A DNA stretch of 64,000 nucleotides from Stigmatella aurantiaca (GTDB lineage: Bacteria > Myxococcota > Myxococcia > Myxococcales > Myxococcaceae), in NCBI RefSeq assembly GCF_900109545.1, contig NZ_FOAP01000005.1:124001-188000 (forward strand). Direction: 5' to 3'. Position numbers and translations under genes: made by a program. The first letter of the stretch is position 1, and every line of letters starts with the position of its first letter. Under the pieces are notes generated by a model. The model saw nothing but the letters and a program-made list of their open reading frames with translations, searched no databases and had not been told where the DNA came from. This document shows positions 26,961 through 35,566 of this stretch, piece after piece.

Positions 26961-28925
26961 CTAGCCCTCCGAGAACCAGTCCCGCAAGCCGTCCAGGTCC
27001 CTCACCCGGTGCGCGTCCGGCAAGCTTTCCAGGAATGCCCGGCCATAGGGCTTCGTCACGATGCGGCGATCCAGGAGCGCCACCGCGCCCCGGTCGCTCT
27101 GCGTGCGGATAAGCCGCCCGAAGCCCTGGCGCAGCGCGAGCGTCGCCTGGGGGAGCTGGTACTGCTCGAAGGCGCCCTCCCCGCGTGCCTCGATTTGACG
27201 GATGCGCGCGGCCACCAGCGGGTCCCCCGGCGAGGCGAACGGCAGCCGGTCGATGATGAGCAGGCTCAGCGCGTCGCCCGGCACGTCCACCCCCTCCCAG
27301 AAGCTGTGCGCGGCGAAGAGCACGCTGGGCAGCTCGCGGAAGGACTCCAGGAGCTGCTGCTTCGGCCGGTCCCCCTGGCGGAGCACCTGGTACGGCAACC
27401 GGGCCTTGGTCAGCTCGTACGCGCGCTCCATGTTGCGCAGCGAGGTGAAGAGCACGAAGGCCCGGCCGCCGGACACCTCGCACAGCTGGACGATTTCCTC
27501 CGCCGCGGCCTCGATGAAGCCCGGGGCCGCGGGGTCCGGCAGGTGCGTGGGCAGGTAGAGCGCCGACTGCTGCGCGTAGTCGAAGGGGCTGGGCACCGCG
27601 AGCGTGCGCACCTCGGCCACCGGGGCCCCATCCTCGTCGTACAGCCCCATGCGCTTGGCGAAGAAGTCAAACCGGCCCCCCGCCGCCAGCGTCGCCGAGG
27701 TGAACACCACCGTGTCCACGGCGTCATAGAGACGCACGCGCAGCTCACGCGCCACGTCGATGGGGCTGGCGCGCAGGAACACGCCGCGCCCGCGCGCCTC
27801 GGCCCAGTACACGTGGTCCGCGGACTCCACCTTCTCTAGGAAGCTCAGCTCCTCGGTCAGCTCGGCGGCCCGGCGCGTGAGGGCGGCCAGCTCCGGCTCG
27901 CGCGCGCTCGAGGCGAAGGCCCCCAGCGCCGCCAGGCCGTGACGCACCTGCTCCAGAGGGCCCCCCAGGAGCGCCATGCGGTCGGGCTTCAGCGCCACCC
28001 CGCCCTCGCTGCCCAAGAGTCCCAGCACCCGGGGCGCCTGGGTGAAGAGCACCTCCGCGTGCGTGCGCACCCGCGCCGCCAGGGCCCGCAGCGTGGGGAA
28101 GCGCGCGTCCGTCTCCGGCAGCGCCGCCACCGCGTCGCGCGCCAGCTCCTCCAGCCGGTGGTTGGACACCCCGCAGCCAAAGTACCCGCTCGCCGCGTCC
28201 TCCAGCGCATGGGCCTCGTCGAGGATGACGGCCTCGTAGAGTGGCAGCACGCCCTCGCCCCGCCGCCCCGCGCCGCGCAGGGAGAGGTCCGCGACGAAGA
28301 GGTGGTGGTTCACCACGAGCAGGTCCGCCTGTTCCGCCTCGCGCCGCATGCGCGTCACGTGGCACTGCTCATACAGCGGGCACTGCGAGCCCAGGCACGT
28401 CTCCGCCGAGGAGGACAGCCGGGGCCAGGCGCTGAAGTTCTCGGGCAGCTCCAGCTCGGCCCGGTCCCCCGTCTCCGTGCGCGCGGCCCACGACTGGATG
28501 TGCGGCCACTGGCGCGCCTCCTCACGGGTGCCGAACGTGGGGTCCTTCGTGAAGCTGTTGTACCGGTGCAGGCACAGGTAGTTGCCCCGGCCCTTGAGGT
28601 ACGCGGCCTCGAACTCCAGCCCCATCTGCTCCTTCAGGAGCGGCAGGTCCTTGAAGAAGATCTGCTCCTGCAGGGTTTTGGTCGCCGTGGACACCACCAC
28701 CCGCCGCCCGGAGAGCAGCGCGGGGACCAGGTAGGCGAGCGTCTTGCCCGTGCCCGTGCCGGCCTCGGCCAGGAGGTAGCTGCGGTCGGAAAAGGCGCGC
28801 TCCACGGCACGCGCCATCTGGAGCTGCTCGGGACGGTGCTCGTAGGCGGGCAGGGCCGCCTGGAGTGCCCCTCCAGGACCGAGCAGGGCATCGACGTTGG
28901 AGGTGCGGACGAGGGAGAGCGCCAT
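26961..28925 (-). CDS. dinG: DinG/XPD-like ATP-dependent DNA helicase
   Basis: The start at ATG 28925 gives 654 residues. Walker A GTGTGKT is at 56-62, the DEAH box at 236-239, and the four cysteines of an XPD-type iron-sulfur cluster at 118, 177, 182 and 188. C-terminal motif VI is GFGRLIRTQSDRG. Members are superfamily 2 helicases that unwind forked DNA, R-loops and related structures with 5'-3' polarity. No exonuclease domain is fused, so YoaA-like function is also possible. Another open frame further upstream reaches 29369 but overlaps the response regulator and is not used. Confidence 0.93.
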   Translation of the reverse strand: MALSLVRTSNVDALLGPGGALQAALPAYEHRPEQLQMARAVERAFSDRSYLLAEAGTGTGKTLAYLVPALLSGRRVVVSTATKTLQEQIFFKDLPLLKEQMGLEFEAAYLKGRGNYLCLHRYNSFTKDPTFGTREEARQWPHIQSWAARTETGDRAELELPENFSAWPRLSSSAETCLGSQCPLYEQCHVTRMRREAEQADLLVVNHHLFVADLSLRGAGRRGEGVLPLYEAVILDEAHALEDAASGYFGCGVSNHRLEELARDAVAALPETDARFPTLRALAARVRTHAEVLFTQAPRVLGLLGSEGGVALKPDRMALLGGPLEQVRHGLAALGAFASSAREPELAALTRRAAELTEELSFLEKVESADHVYWAEARGRGVFLRASPIDVARELRVRLYDAVDTVVFTSATLAAGGRFDFFAKRMGLYDEDGAPVAEVRTLAVPSPFDYAQQSALYLPTHLPDPAAPGFIEAAAEEIVQLCEVSGGRAFVLFTSLRNMERAYELTKARLPYQVLRQGDRPKQQLLESFRELPSVLFAAHSFWEGVDVPGDALSLLIIDRLPFASPGDPLVAARIRQIEARGEGAFEQYQLPQATLALRQGFGRLIRTQSDRGAVALLDRRIVTKPYGRAFLESLPDAHRVRDLDGLRDWFSEG

Positions 28926-29046
28926 GCGGGACAGGGAGAATAACAGCCCCCGGCCGCCAGGTCCGTTGCACCCACCGTCCCTTTCAGGGCCCCAGGTCCC
29001 GCTTGACTGGACGGGCACCAGGCAGGGCCCTTCCGGGGCGGGGGGC

Positions 29047-29604
29047 TTACTGCGAGGGGGGGTGCTTCTGGAGCTTGCGCTGGAGCGAGCGCCGGTGGAG
29101 CCCCAGCCGGCGCGCCGCCTCGGAGATGTTGCCCTCGCAGTCGGCCAGCACGCGCTGGATGTGCTCCCACTCGGCGCGGGCCAGGGAGGGGGCCTGGAAG
29201 GCCTCCGCCACCGGGGGGCTGGGCTCGCCCAGGCCCCGGGCCAGCGCCGCCAGCAGGTCATCCACGTCGGCGGGCTTGGGAATGTAGTTGAGCGCGCCCA
29301 GCCGCACCGCCTCCACGGCGGTGGCGATGCTGCCGTAGCCGGTGAGGACGATGATGCGCGTGGAGGCATCCAGCGCCCTCAGCTCGCGCACCAGCTCCAG
29401 CCCGCCCCGCCCCGGCATCCGCAGGTCCACCACCGCCAGCTCCGGGGACTCCTGCTGGGCCGCCGCGAGCCCCTCTTCCATGGAGCCCGCGGTGGCCACC
29501 TCGAAGCCGCGCTCGCGGAAGGCCCGCGCCAGGCGCTCGCGGAACACGCCGTCGTCATCCACCAGCAGCAGCGAAGGGGCATCGGAAGCGCGAGGAGAGG
29601 CCAT
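29047..29604 (-). CDS. regA: RegA/PrrA/ActR-type response regulator
   Basis: The 185-residue product is almost the exact length of RegA proteins. A receiver domain covers about 11-125 with the phospho-acceptor Asp60 (VVDLRMPG) and conserved Lys in IPKPAD. A Fis-type DNA-binding helix-turn-helix sits at the C-terminus (NISEAARRLGLHRRSLQRKL), as in RegA. RegA homologues control respiration, carbon and nitrogen fixation genes in response to redox state. The gene starts 14 bases after the sensor-kinase stop, so the pair is co-transcribed. Confidence 0.9.
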   Translation of the reverse strand: MASPRASDAPSLLLVDDDGVFRERLARAFRERGFEVATAGSMEEGLAAAQQESPELAVVDLRMPGRGGLELVRELRALDASTRIIVLTGYGSIATAVEAVRLGALNYIPKPADVDDLLAALARGLGEPSPPVAEAFQAPSLARAEWEHIQRVLADCEGNISEAARRLGLHRRSLQRKLQKHPPSQ

Positions 29605-29618
29605 GGGGACACCCGGCG

Positions 29619-30935
29619 TCAGGCGCCCGGTTCCAGCAGGCTCGCCCCGGACGGCCCGGAGGACAACGGGTCAAATTGTCGCAGGGCGCGCGCGGGCCAC
29701 GTCAGCGCCACCTGGGTGCCCTGGCCCGGCACCGAGCGGACCTCCAGCGTGCCCCCAAGCTGGTCCAGCAGGGCACGCGCCAGGAACAGCCCCAGGCCCA
29801 TGCCCTCGCCCTGCGGCTTCGTGGTGAAGAAGGGCTCGCCCGCGCGGGCCAGCACCCCGGCGGCCATGCCCGCGCCCGTGTCCTCCACGCGCAGCTGCCA
29901 GCCGGCCTCCTGGCGCAGGAGCACCACCTGCACGGGCGCGCCCTCGGGCGAGGCCTGGAGGGCGTTCTTCACCACCCCCCGGATGGCGTGCGTGAGGGCC
30001 CGGGCGGGCACGGACATCGGCTCGTCCGAGGGGCCCTGGAGGGCCACCCGCACCCGCTCGCGCCCCTTGAGCCCCTCCAGCACCCCGTCCAGCAGCATCC
30101 CGGGCGCCAGGGGCACGAAGGCCTCGCCGTGGCTCGCCCCCGCGTCGGCCGCCATCTGCACGAGGATGTCCCGGCAGCGCGACACCTGCTGGCGGATGAG
30201 CTGCGCGTCCTCGCGGCAGGCGGGGGGCAGCTCCCCGCGGCGCTCCAGCTCCCGGGCCACCACGGCGATGGTGGACAGGGGCGTGGACAGCTCGTGCGCG
30301 GCCCCGGCGGCCAGCGTGGCCAGGGCGGCCAGCTTCTCGTTGCGCGCCGTCACCGCGCGCGCTGCCTCCAGCTCCGCCTCGCGCTCGGCCAGCGCCCGGG
30401 TGACGCGCTGGACGAAGTAGACGATGACGGCCGCGGCCAGCCCGAAGGCGGCCCACATGCCCTCCAGGTGCAGGCGCACCGCGTCCATGTGGTGGTGCGC
30501 GGCGTGCGCGTCCGCGCCCGGCATCCACAGGTGGCGCACGAAGAGCGCGCCGAAACACCCCAGCCCCAGCGCCACCAGCGTCCACGTCCACCGGGCCCGG
30601 AGCACCACCGCCGCCAGGGCGATGTGCACCAGGTACAGCGTGCTGAAGGGGTTGAAGGGCCCACCGCTGAAGGCCAGCAGCACGGTGAGCAGCACCACGT
30701 CGAGCGCCATCACCCCCCACAGCAGCCACTCGTGCACGGCCCGGGGGCGCCGGCTCCACACGCCCAGCGCCGCGTTGCTCAGCACCGCCACGCCGATGGT
30801 GGTGAACAGCGGCACGAGCGGCAGCGGCATCTCCAGCACGAAGTGCGCGCCGAGGATGAGCACCGCCTGGGCCACCACCGCGCCCCAGCGCAGGCGCAGG
30901 AGCCACGAGAGGTTGATGGCGTGCGCGTCGCGCAC
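29619..30935 (-). CDS. regB: RegB/PrrB-type redox-sensing histidine kinase
   Basis: The product is 438 residues from GTG 30935. Six hydrophobic segments occupy about 10-175. Residues 91-97 read GGPFNPF, matching the quinone-binding heptapeptide GGxxNPF of RegB. The kinase core has phospho-acceptor His214 in HELSTPL, followed 40 residues later by Cys254 in SRCRDIL. This is the same His-to-Cys spacing as His225-Cys265 of Rhodobacter capsulatus RegB, where the cysteine is redox-active. An ATP-binding domain with GxGxG motifs (DTGAGMAAG, GEGMGLGLF) closes the protein. RegB relays electron-transport state to RegA. The gene lies one base after the zinc-ribbon gene stop. Confidence 0.92.
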   Translation of the reverse strand: MRDAHAINLSWLLRLRWGAVVAQAVLILGAHFVLEMPLPLVPLFTTIGVAVLSNAALGVWSRRPRAVHEWLLWGVMALDVVLLTVLLAFSGGPFNPFSTLYLVHIALAAVVLRARWTWTLVALGLGCFGALFVRHLWMPGADAHAAHHHMDAVRLHLEGMWAAFGLAAAVIVYFVQRVTRALAEREAELEAARAVTARNEKLAALATLAAGAAHELSTPLSTIAVVARELERRGELPPACREDAQLIRQQVSRCRDILVQMAADAGASHGEAFVPLAPGMLLDGVLEGLKGRERVRVALQGPSDEPMSVPARALTHAIRGVVKNALQASPEGAPVQVVLLRQEAGWQLRVEDTGAGMAAGVLARAGEPFFTTKPQGEGMGLGLFLARALLDQLGGTLEVRSVPGQGTQVALTWPARALRQFDPLSSGPSGASLLEPGA

Positions 30936-30936
30936 C

Positions 30937-31671
30937 TCACGGCCTCCCGAACATCAGCCGGAACTGCCGGAAGATGAGCAGCGCCGACACCAGCAGGAAC
31001 AGGAACAGGAGGATGGCCGCCACGAGCTGCGTCCTCGAGGACAGGCCGCCCTGCGCCTTGGGCGCGAACCCCACCGGCGAGGCCGAGGCCAGGCGCACCA
31101 CCTCGTCCCGCCCGCGCTGGGCGTACAAGTCCTCGGGGGCCTGGGCCAGGCGGATGCGGTACAGGCGCCCGGCCATGGCCAGCTCCCCGCGCCCCACCGC
31201 CAGGGACAAGAGCCGGTCGTGCGCGTCGCGGTCGTCCCACCGGCCCAGCACGGCCAGCCACGCGGCCTGCAGGGCCTCCGAGGGGCGCTGCTCCTCGGGG
31301 ATGAAGTTGGCGTAGACCAGGCCGCAGGAGGCACAGGACTCCGCCCCCTCCCGGCGCGCCGCGATGCACTTGGGGCAGAAGCCCGGGGGCACGGCGAAGG
31401 GGTCCTCCGAGCGCGCCACGGCGGCCGCCCCCCGCACCTGCTCGTCCGAGGGCCGCAGGGCCACCACCTTCAGCACCGGCACCGGGGTGAGCCGCTGCTG
31501 GAGCGGGGGCACGGGCTCCTGCGCCTGGGTGACCGCCCCCTGGAGCGCCTCCTCGGGCCGCGCGCGGCTCTCGTTGCCGCAGCGCGCGCACGTCATCACC
31601 AGCACCCCCAGCTCCACCCGGAAGGAGGCCGGCGGCGCGAGCCGCTCACACACATCACACAGGTACCTCAT
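30937..31671 (-). CDS. zinc-ribbon, single-TM protein in the redox operon
   Basis: The start at ATG 31671 overlaps the upstream protease stop by four bases and gives 244 residues. Two CxxC pairs open the protein (CDVC at 5-8, CARC near 30) and another two pairs lie near 100-120 (CPKC, CASC), both likely zinc ribbons. A helical region follows, then a C-terminal transmembrane helix at about 211-232 (LVAAILLFLFLLVSALLIF). No catalytic motif is visible. It is translated between an M50 protease and the RegB-like kinase, so it may couple them, but this is inferred from position. Confidence 0.8.
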   Translation of the reverse strand: MRYLCDVCERLAPPASFRVELGVLVMTCARCGNESRARPEEALQGAVTQAQEPVPPLQQRLTPVPVLKVVALRPSDEQVRGAAAVARSEDPFAVPPGFCPKCIAARREGAESCASCGLVYANFIPEEQRPSEALQAAWLAVLGRWDDRDAHDRLLSLAVGRGELAMAGRLYRIRLAQAPEDLYAQRGRDEVVRLASASPVGFAPKAQGGLSSRTQLVAAILLFLFLLVSALLIFRQFRLMFGRP

Positions 31672-32657
31672 GACAACACCTGCCGCAGGGGAATGGGCAT
31701 GGCACATCCGGCCAACGCCAGGAAACACAGCGCGCACAGCCACTGGCGCCCCCGGCTCAGCGGCAGCCCCGGCTCTATCACCTCCGGATGGCCGAAGCCC
31801 ACCAGCTTCACCGTCACCAGCAGCCACACGCCCCAGGAGGCCGAGGCGAAGAGCGTGAGCAGGAACAGCCCCAGCGCCACGGCGCGCCCCAGCCACTGCG
31901 CGCGCCGGCCCCACAGGGCGAAGGACAGGTGGCCCCCATCCAATTGCCCCACGGGCATCAGGTTCAACATGGTGACGAGCAGGCCGAACCAGCCGGCCAC
32001 CACCACCGGGTGCTCATAGAGCTGCTTGCCCGGGGGCAACGGCCCCACCGCCAACCAGCGCAACCCCTGCATCAGCAGGCTGTCGCCGAAGAGCACCTGC
32101 CAGACGGCCTCCGCGTCCAGCTCGGGCGGGGCGGGCGCGTGGGTGAGCTGCAGCATGACCCAGCCAAACAGCCGCTGCGCCAGCACCCACAGGGAGCCAT
32201 CCCCCAGCAGCCCTGCCTCCAGCGGGGGTGCATCCACGATGGGCGAGTGCGCCAGCCCCCAGAGCAGCACGGGCACCGCCACCGCCAGCCCCGCGAGCGG
32301 CCCCGCGGCGCCAATGTCCACCAGGGCATTGCGGTGCGGAATGCGCCCGCGGATGACGATGACGGCCCCCAGCGTTCCCACCAGGCTCAGCAGGGGCAGG
32401 GGGATGAAGTAGGGCAGCGACGTGTCCACGCCGTGGCGGCGCGCCAGCACGTAGTGGCCCATCTCGTGGGCCCCCAGGATGGCCAGCAGCGCCAGGGCGA
32501 AGGACAGCGAGCCGCCCACCCACCCGGGCAGGCCCAGCTCCTCGCCCTGGCCTCCCAGAAAAAAAGCAAATGAGACAAACGCCGAGGCCAGCGTCACCAC
32601 CAGCAGCAGGAGGTGAAACCAGGGCCGGGCGGTGGGGCGGACGAAAGCGGTCTCCAT
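31668..32657 (-). CDS. M50-family (site-2-type) intramembrane metalloprotease
   Basis: The 329-residue product has about seven hydrophobic segments. The catalytic zinc motif HEMGH (64-68) lies in the second, and the third zinc ligand is in NLMPVGQLDGGH near residue 240, the standard site-2 protease pair. Such enzymes cut transmembrane anchors of regulatory proteins or process membrane proteins. No PDZ domain is visible. The 3' end overlaps the zinc-ribbon gene by ATGA, so protease, zinc-ribbon protein, RegB and RegA homologues form one transcription unit. Confidence 0.92.
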   Translation of the reverse strand: METAFVRPTARPWFHLLLLVVTLASAFVSFAFFLGGQGEELGLPGWVGGSLSFALALLAILGAHEMGHYVLARRHGVDTSLPYFIPLPLLSLVGTLGAVIVIRGRIPHRNALVDIGAAGPLAGLAVAVPVLLWGLAHSPIVDAPPLEAGLLGDGSLWVLAQRLFGWVMLQLTHAPAPPELDAEAVWQVLFGDSLLMQGLRWLAVGPLPPGKQLYEHPVVVAGWFGLLVTMLNLMPVGQLDGGHLSFALWGRRAQWLGRAVALGLFLLTLFASASWGVWLLVTVKLVGFGHPEVIEPGLPLSRGRQWLCALCFLALAGCAMPIPLRQVLS

Positions 32658-32749
32658 GGGGGGCGCCAGCGGTGGCTACCAAGGGGCCCCCGGCTTTGCA
32701 ATGCGCCCCCCCGGCCTGTGGAGACCCGTCAACCCTGCCCGAAGCGCCC

Positions 32750-32777
32750 TTGACACACACCAAGCTTCTGCTACGAA
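32750..32777 (+). promoter_or_regulatory. sigma-70-type promoter with extended -10
   Basis: TTGACA (32750-32755) is separated by 16 bases from TACGAA (32772-32777), and TG at 32769-32770 forms an extended -10. It lies about 90 bases upstream of the small lipoprotein gene at 32868, with no other gene between. The -35 match is perfect, the -10 moderate. Confidence 0.55.
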
Positions 32778-32867
32778 CGCCGCGCGCTTGGGGGTACCAC
32801 TCAAGCGGGGAATCGCTGGTTTGCCTCCCCGTCATCCGCTCAAGCCATCCATTCGGGAGGGAACACA

Positions 32868-33218
32868 ATGAAGAAGGCCATTCTGTCCGCCGTCGCAGCC
32901 AGCAGCCTCGTAGCGTGCACCAGCGTGGAGAGCGCCGTGGTTTCGGGCACCGAGTTCTCCGCCACCGGCGGTGAGGCGATCGCGGTCATCCAGGCCAAGG
33001 CCCTGGGCCTGACGGCCATCTTCCACATCGTCGACCTGGTCCAGAGCGACCTCGACACCGTGGTGAACAAGCTCCTGGTGGCCGAGGCCAAGGCCATGGG
33101 CGCCTCCAAGGTCGACCTGAAGAACGCGGGCACCACGCCCCGCCACGGCATCTTCGCCCTGGCCGGCACCATCATCGGCGTGACCAGCTCGTCCGCCGTG
33201 GGCGTCGCCGTCAAGTAA
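32868..33218 (+). CDS. small lipoprotein of unknown function
   Basis: The 116-residue product begins MKKAILSAVAASSLVAC, a signal peptide with a lipobox LVAC and Cys17. The mature part is short and mixed alpha/beta, with a long amphipathic helix around LDTVVNKLLVAEAKAMGASKVDL. A GGAGG site precedes the ATG. The gene is monocistronic: it has its own promoter at 32750 and is closed by a strong terminator at 33251. The terminator and promoter quality suggest it is well expressed. No family is assigned. Confidence 0.8.
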   Translation: MKKAILSAVAASSLVACTSVESAVVSGTEFSATGGEAIAVIQAKALGLTAIFHIVDLVQSDLDTVVNKLLVAEAKAMGASKVDLKNAGTTPRHGIFALAGTIIGVTSSSAVGVAVK

Positions 33219-33222
33219 GTCC

Positions 33223-33242
33223 CTGGAAGCCTCGGCTTCCAG
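33223..33242 (+). other. 9-bp hairpin directly after the small lipoprotein gene
   Basis: CTGGAAGCC (33223-33231), a two-base TC spacer and GGCTTCCAG (33234-33242) make a perfect inverted repeat five bases after the stop. Together with the downstream terminator it may protect the message 3' end. Confidence 0.5.
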
Positions 33243-33250
33243 CGCTGTGC

Positions 33251-33285
33251 AAGGCCCCCCTGGTGACAGTGGGGCCTTTTCTTTT
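33251..33285 (+). terminator. intrinsic terminator
   Basis: AAGGCCCC (33251-33258) pairs with GGGGCCTT (33271-33278), followed by TTCTTTT. It closes the small lipoprotein transcript; the next gene starts 25 bases later. Confidence 0.8.
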
Positions 33286-33309
33286 GTCCCCTGCCCTCCC
33301 TGCCCTCCC

Positions 33310-34092
33310 ATGCGCCTTCTGCTCCCGTGCCTCCTGCTGCTCGCCCTGGCCCGCTGCTCCAAGCCGGCAGAGCCTTCCCCGGCGCTGCTCACGGAGGTGC
33401 GGCGGCGCTTGGCCGAGCGTGACGCGCGGCTGGGCAGCTACCGCCTGGAGGGGCAGACGCGGGAGGGAGAGGCCCCCCCGGTGGCCTACGCGTTCGCCTA
33501 CCGGGCCCCCCAGCGGCTGCGAGCCTGGCTGGGCGCCCCGCTCTCGCGCACCTTCTCCTGGGATGGGGAGCGGCTCTTCGAGCAGAGCGACGCGGACAAG
33601 CGCTTCACCACCTTCGCGATGGAGCTGTCCCCGGAGCGCCAGGCGGGGTTTCTCACCGAGGTGTTCTCCCCCTTGATGCCCGAGGGGCTCCGCGCCCCGC
33701 TGCTGCCCGGCACCCTGAGCGCGAAGCGCGTCTCGCACACGCGCGCGCCCGAGGCGGTGGAGCTCTCCGCGGGGGTGGACACCGCGGGCACCCCGGGGCT
33801 GCGCGTGACGTACACGCTGCGCTGGCCCCACCTGGACTTCCTCTCCCGGAGTACCCAGCAGGCCGATGGCACCACGCTGGAGGTGCGCATGGAGGAAGAA
33901 CAGTGTGAGGAGGTGCTCCAGCTGTGCGTGCCCAAGCGCCTCACCCGCTGGGTGGCAGGCCAACAGGTGGGCGAAATGACTCTGTCGCGCATCGAGCTGA
34001 ACCCCGTGCTGCCCAAGGACACCTTCACCCTGGTTGCCCCCGAGGGCTATGCGGTGGAATCCCGGACGCTGGTGAATTCCGAGGCAAAGTAG
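33310..34092 (+). CDS. predicted lipoprotein, possibly LolA-like fold
   Basis: The start at ATG 33310 gives 260 residues; sequence upstream is the terminator of the previous gene. The leader MRLLLPCLLLLALARC ends in a lipobox with the lipidated Cys at 16. The mature domain has repeated amphipathic beta-strands (GSYRLEGQTREG, LRAWLGAPLSRTFSWDGERLFEQ) in the style of LolA/outer-membrane-lipoprotein carrier folds, and ends with a KDTFTL VAPEG strand like those proteins. The fold assignment is a guess from pattern; substrate and role are unknown. A HAD hydrolase gene follows after 56 bases. Confidence 0.75.
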   Translation: MRLLLPCLLLLALARCSKPAEPSPALLTEVRRRLAERDARLGSYRLEGQTREGEAPPVAYAFAYRAPQRLRAWLGAPLSRTFSWDGERLFEQSDADKRFTTFAMELSPERQAGFLTEVFSPLMPEGLRAPLLPGTLSAKRVSHTRAPEAVELSAGVDTAGTPGLRVTYTLRWPHLDFLSRSTQQADGTTLEVRMEEEQCEEVLQLCVPKRLTRWVAGQQVGEMTLSRIELNPVLPKDTFTLVAPEGYAVESRTLVNSEAK

Positions 34093-34148
34093 CCTCCCAC
34101 CTTGTCATTGAGGAAAAGCGTCCCCACCTTCCCGCCGGGGAGGTGCAG

Positions 34149-34868
34149 ATGATGGTGGAGAACATCATCTTCGACGTGGATGGGACGTTGGTGGACTCGG
34201 TGGATGAACACGCCGAGGCGTGGCGGCGCTCGTTCCTGGAATTTGGCCGGGACGTGCCCTTTGCCCACGTGCGAAGCCAGATCGGCAAGGGCGCCGATCA
34301 GCTGCTGCCCGTCTTCTTCACGGACGAAGAGCTGGAGCGCTTCGGCAAGGACCTGGAGGAGTACCGCTCCAAGCTCTTCCTGAAGGACTTCTTGCCCAAG
34401 GTGCGGGCCTTCCCGAAGGTGCGGGAGCTCTTCGAGCGGCTGCGCGAGGGCGGCGTGCGCATCGCCCTGGCCTCCAGCGCCAAGGGCGACGAGCTGAAGC
34501 ACTACGTGAAGCTGTGCCGAATCGACGGCCTGTTCGAGGCCGCCACGTCCAAGGACGACGCGGACAAGAGCAAGCCCCACCCGGACATCTTCGAGGCGGC
34601 GCTGGGGCGGCTGGGCCGTCCCGATGTCAGCACCACCGCGGTGGTGGGGGACACGCCCTATGACGCCATCGCCGCCGGCAAGCTGCGCCTGCCCACGGTG
34701 GGGGTGCTGTGCGGAGGCTTCGCCGCGAGGGACCTGGAGGCCGCGGGCTGCCGCGTGCTGATGAAGGACCCGGCGGAGCTGCTGGAGCGCTACGAGGCCT
34801 CGCCGCGCACCTGGCCCTGGGGCGAGGCGGGCCTCAACGCGGCGCCCGAGGACGAAGAGCCCCGCTGA
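34149..34868 (+). CDS. HAD-superfamily hydrolase (phosphatase/phosphoglucomutase-like)
   Basis: The start at ATG 34149 (or 34152) follows a GGGGAGG site and gives 239 residues. Motif I FDVDGTLVD places nucleophile Asp9 and acid/base Asp11. The alpha-helical cap follows at about 16-85, then motif II LASSAKGD and motif III/IV KPHPDIFEAAL...VVGDTPYDAIA. This is the HAD-IA subgroup that includes phosphoglycolate phosphatase, haloacid dehalogenase and beta-phosphoglucomutase; the exact substrate cannot be read from sequence. A perfect 10-bp hairpin 20 bases downstream probably ends the transcript. Confidence 0.88.
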   Translation: MMVENIIFDVDGTLVDSVDEHAEAWRRSFLEFGRDVPFAHVRSQIGKGADQLLPVFFTDEELERFGKDLEEYRSKLFLKDFLPKVRAFPKVRELFERLREGGVRIALASSAKGDELKHYVKLCRIDGLFEAATSKDDADKSKPHPDIFEAALGRLGRPDVSTTAVVGDTPYDAIAAGKLRLPTVGVLCGGFAARDLEAAGCRVLMKDPAELLERYEASPRTWPWGEAGLNAAPEDEEPR

Positions 34869-34887
34869 GCGGGACCCGCCATCCCCT

Positions 34888-34916
34888 GAGGCCCTCTTCC
34901 CCAGGGAGAGGGCCTC
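34888..34916 (+). terminator. hairpin after the HAD gene
   Basis: GAGGCCCTCT (34888-34897) and AGAGGGCCTC (34907-34916) form a perfect 10-bp stem with a nine-base loop; there is no T-tract. It likely closes the HAD transcript and may also act on the opposite strand. Confidence 0.5.
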
Positions 34917-34924
34917 CTGCGGCC

Positions 34925-35470
34925 GCACGGCCTTGCGCGCCACGTCGTTGAGGGAGCCGCGGTGCAAGGCGCGCGGCGCCGCGCGAGCAGTTTACCCTTC
35001 GGCTCGCGCTTCAGCCCTTGCTCCAGCGCCGTCTTGTCCCCCACGAGGAAGCCGCCGGCGAACGGGCGGAGACGTGAGGCATCATCGTTGGCCGCCGCCG
35101 AGGCCGGAAACCAGACCTGTACAGCGCGGGGTCAGCGGACCAGTTCCTCGTGGCGCCCAGGACGACGGCGGCCACGCCCGTGGCCGGCTTGCCGGTGCCA
35201 AACAGGGTGATGGCTCCGTTCGAGGCGTTCTTGTTCACGGAGGCATCGTCACAGTCGAGGTTGCCGATCACCGTGCCCCGCTCCAGGCACGTGCGCACCC
35301 CGGGCCCGCCGATGCGCTTCTGGGAGTGCGCCACGGGCCGGCGGGCAGCGGCGAGGACACGGTTTGCATCACCAGTGTGCCCAGCGAAACGCCGATGAAC
35401 AGTGTGCTGAGCGGCGAGCGGCGCCAGGTGATTCCCTCACTCGAAGATGCCCTGGGCCGCCCCCTCCAGG
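34925..35470 (-). pseudogene. decayed gene remnant with at least two frame breaks
   Basis: Between the HAD and GalE genes no intact gene is present, but the minus strand holds protein-like segments in different frames, in the expected order. These are STLFIGVSLGTLVMQTVSS (about 35420-35360), then CLERGTVIGNLDCDDASVNK continuing through GKPATGVAAVVLGATRNW (about 35295-35145), then WFPASAAANDDASRLRPFAG and GDKTALEQGLKREPKGKLLA (about 35120-34985), and possibly SLNDVARKAVRPQEAL near 34930. Third-position G/C bias is strong in each segment. This looks like a once-functional gene broken by small indels, or alternatively sequencing errors. The family is not recognised. Confidence 0.4.
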
Positions 35471-35566
35471 AGCGTGAGAGATTGCTGGACAGCAGGCCCG
35501 CGGCGGAGCACAGGCCCACGGCCGGCGGTGGACGCACGCGATGCGAGTACTGTGGAGGAGTTGGCG

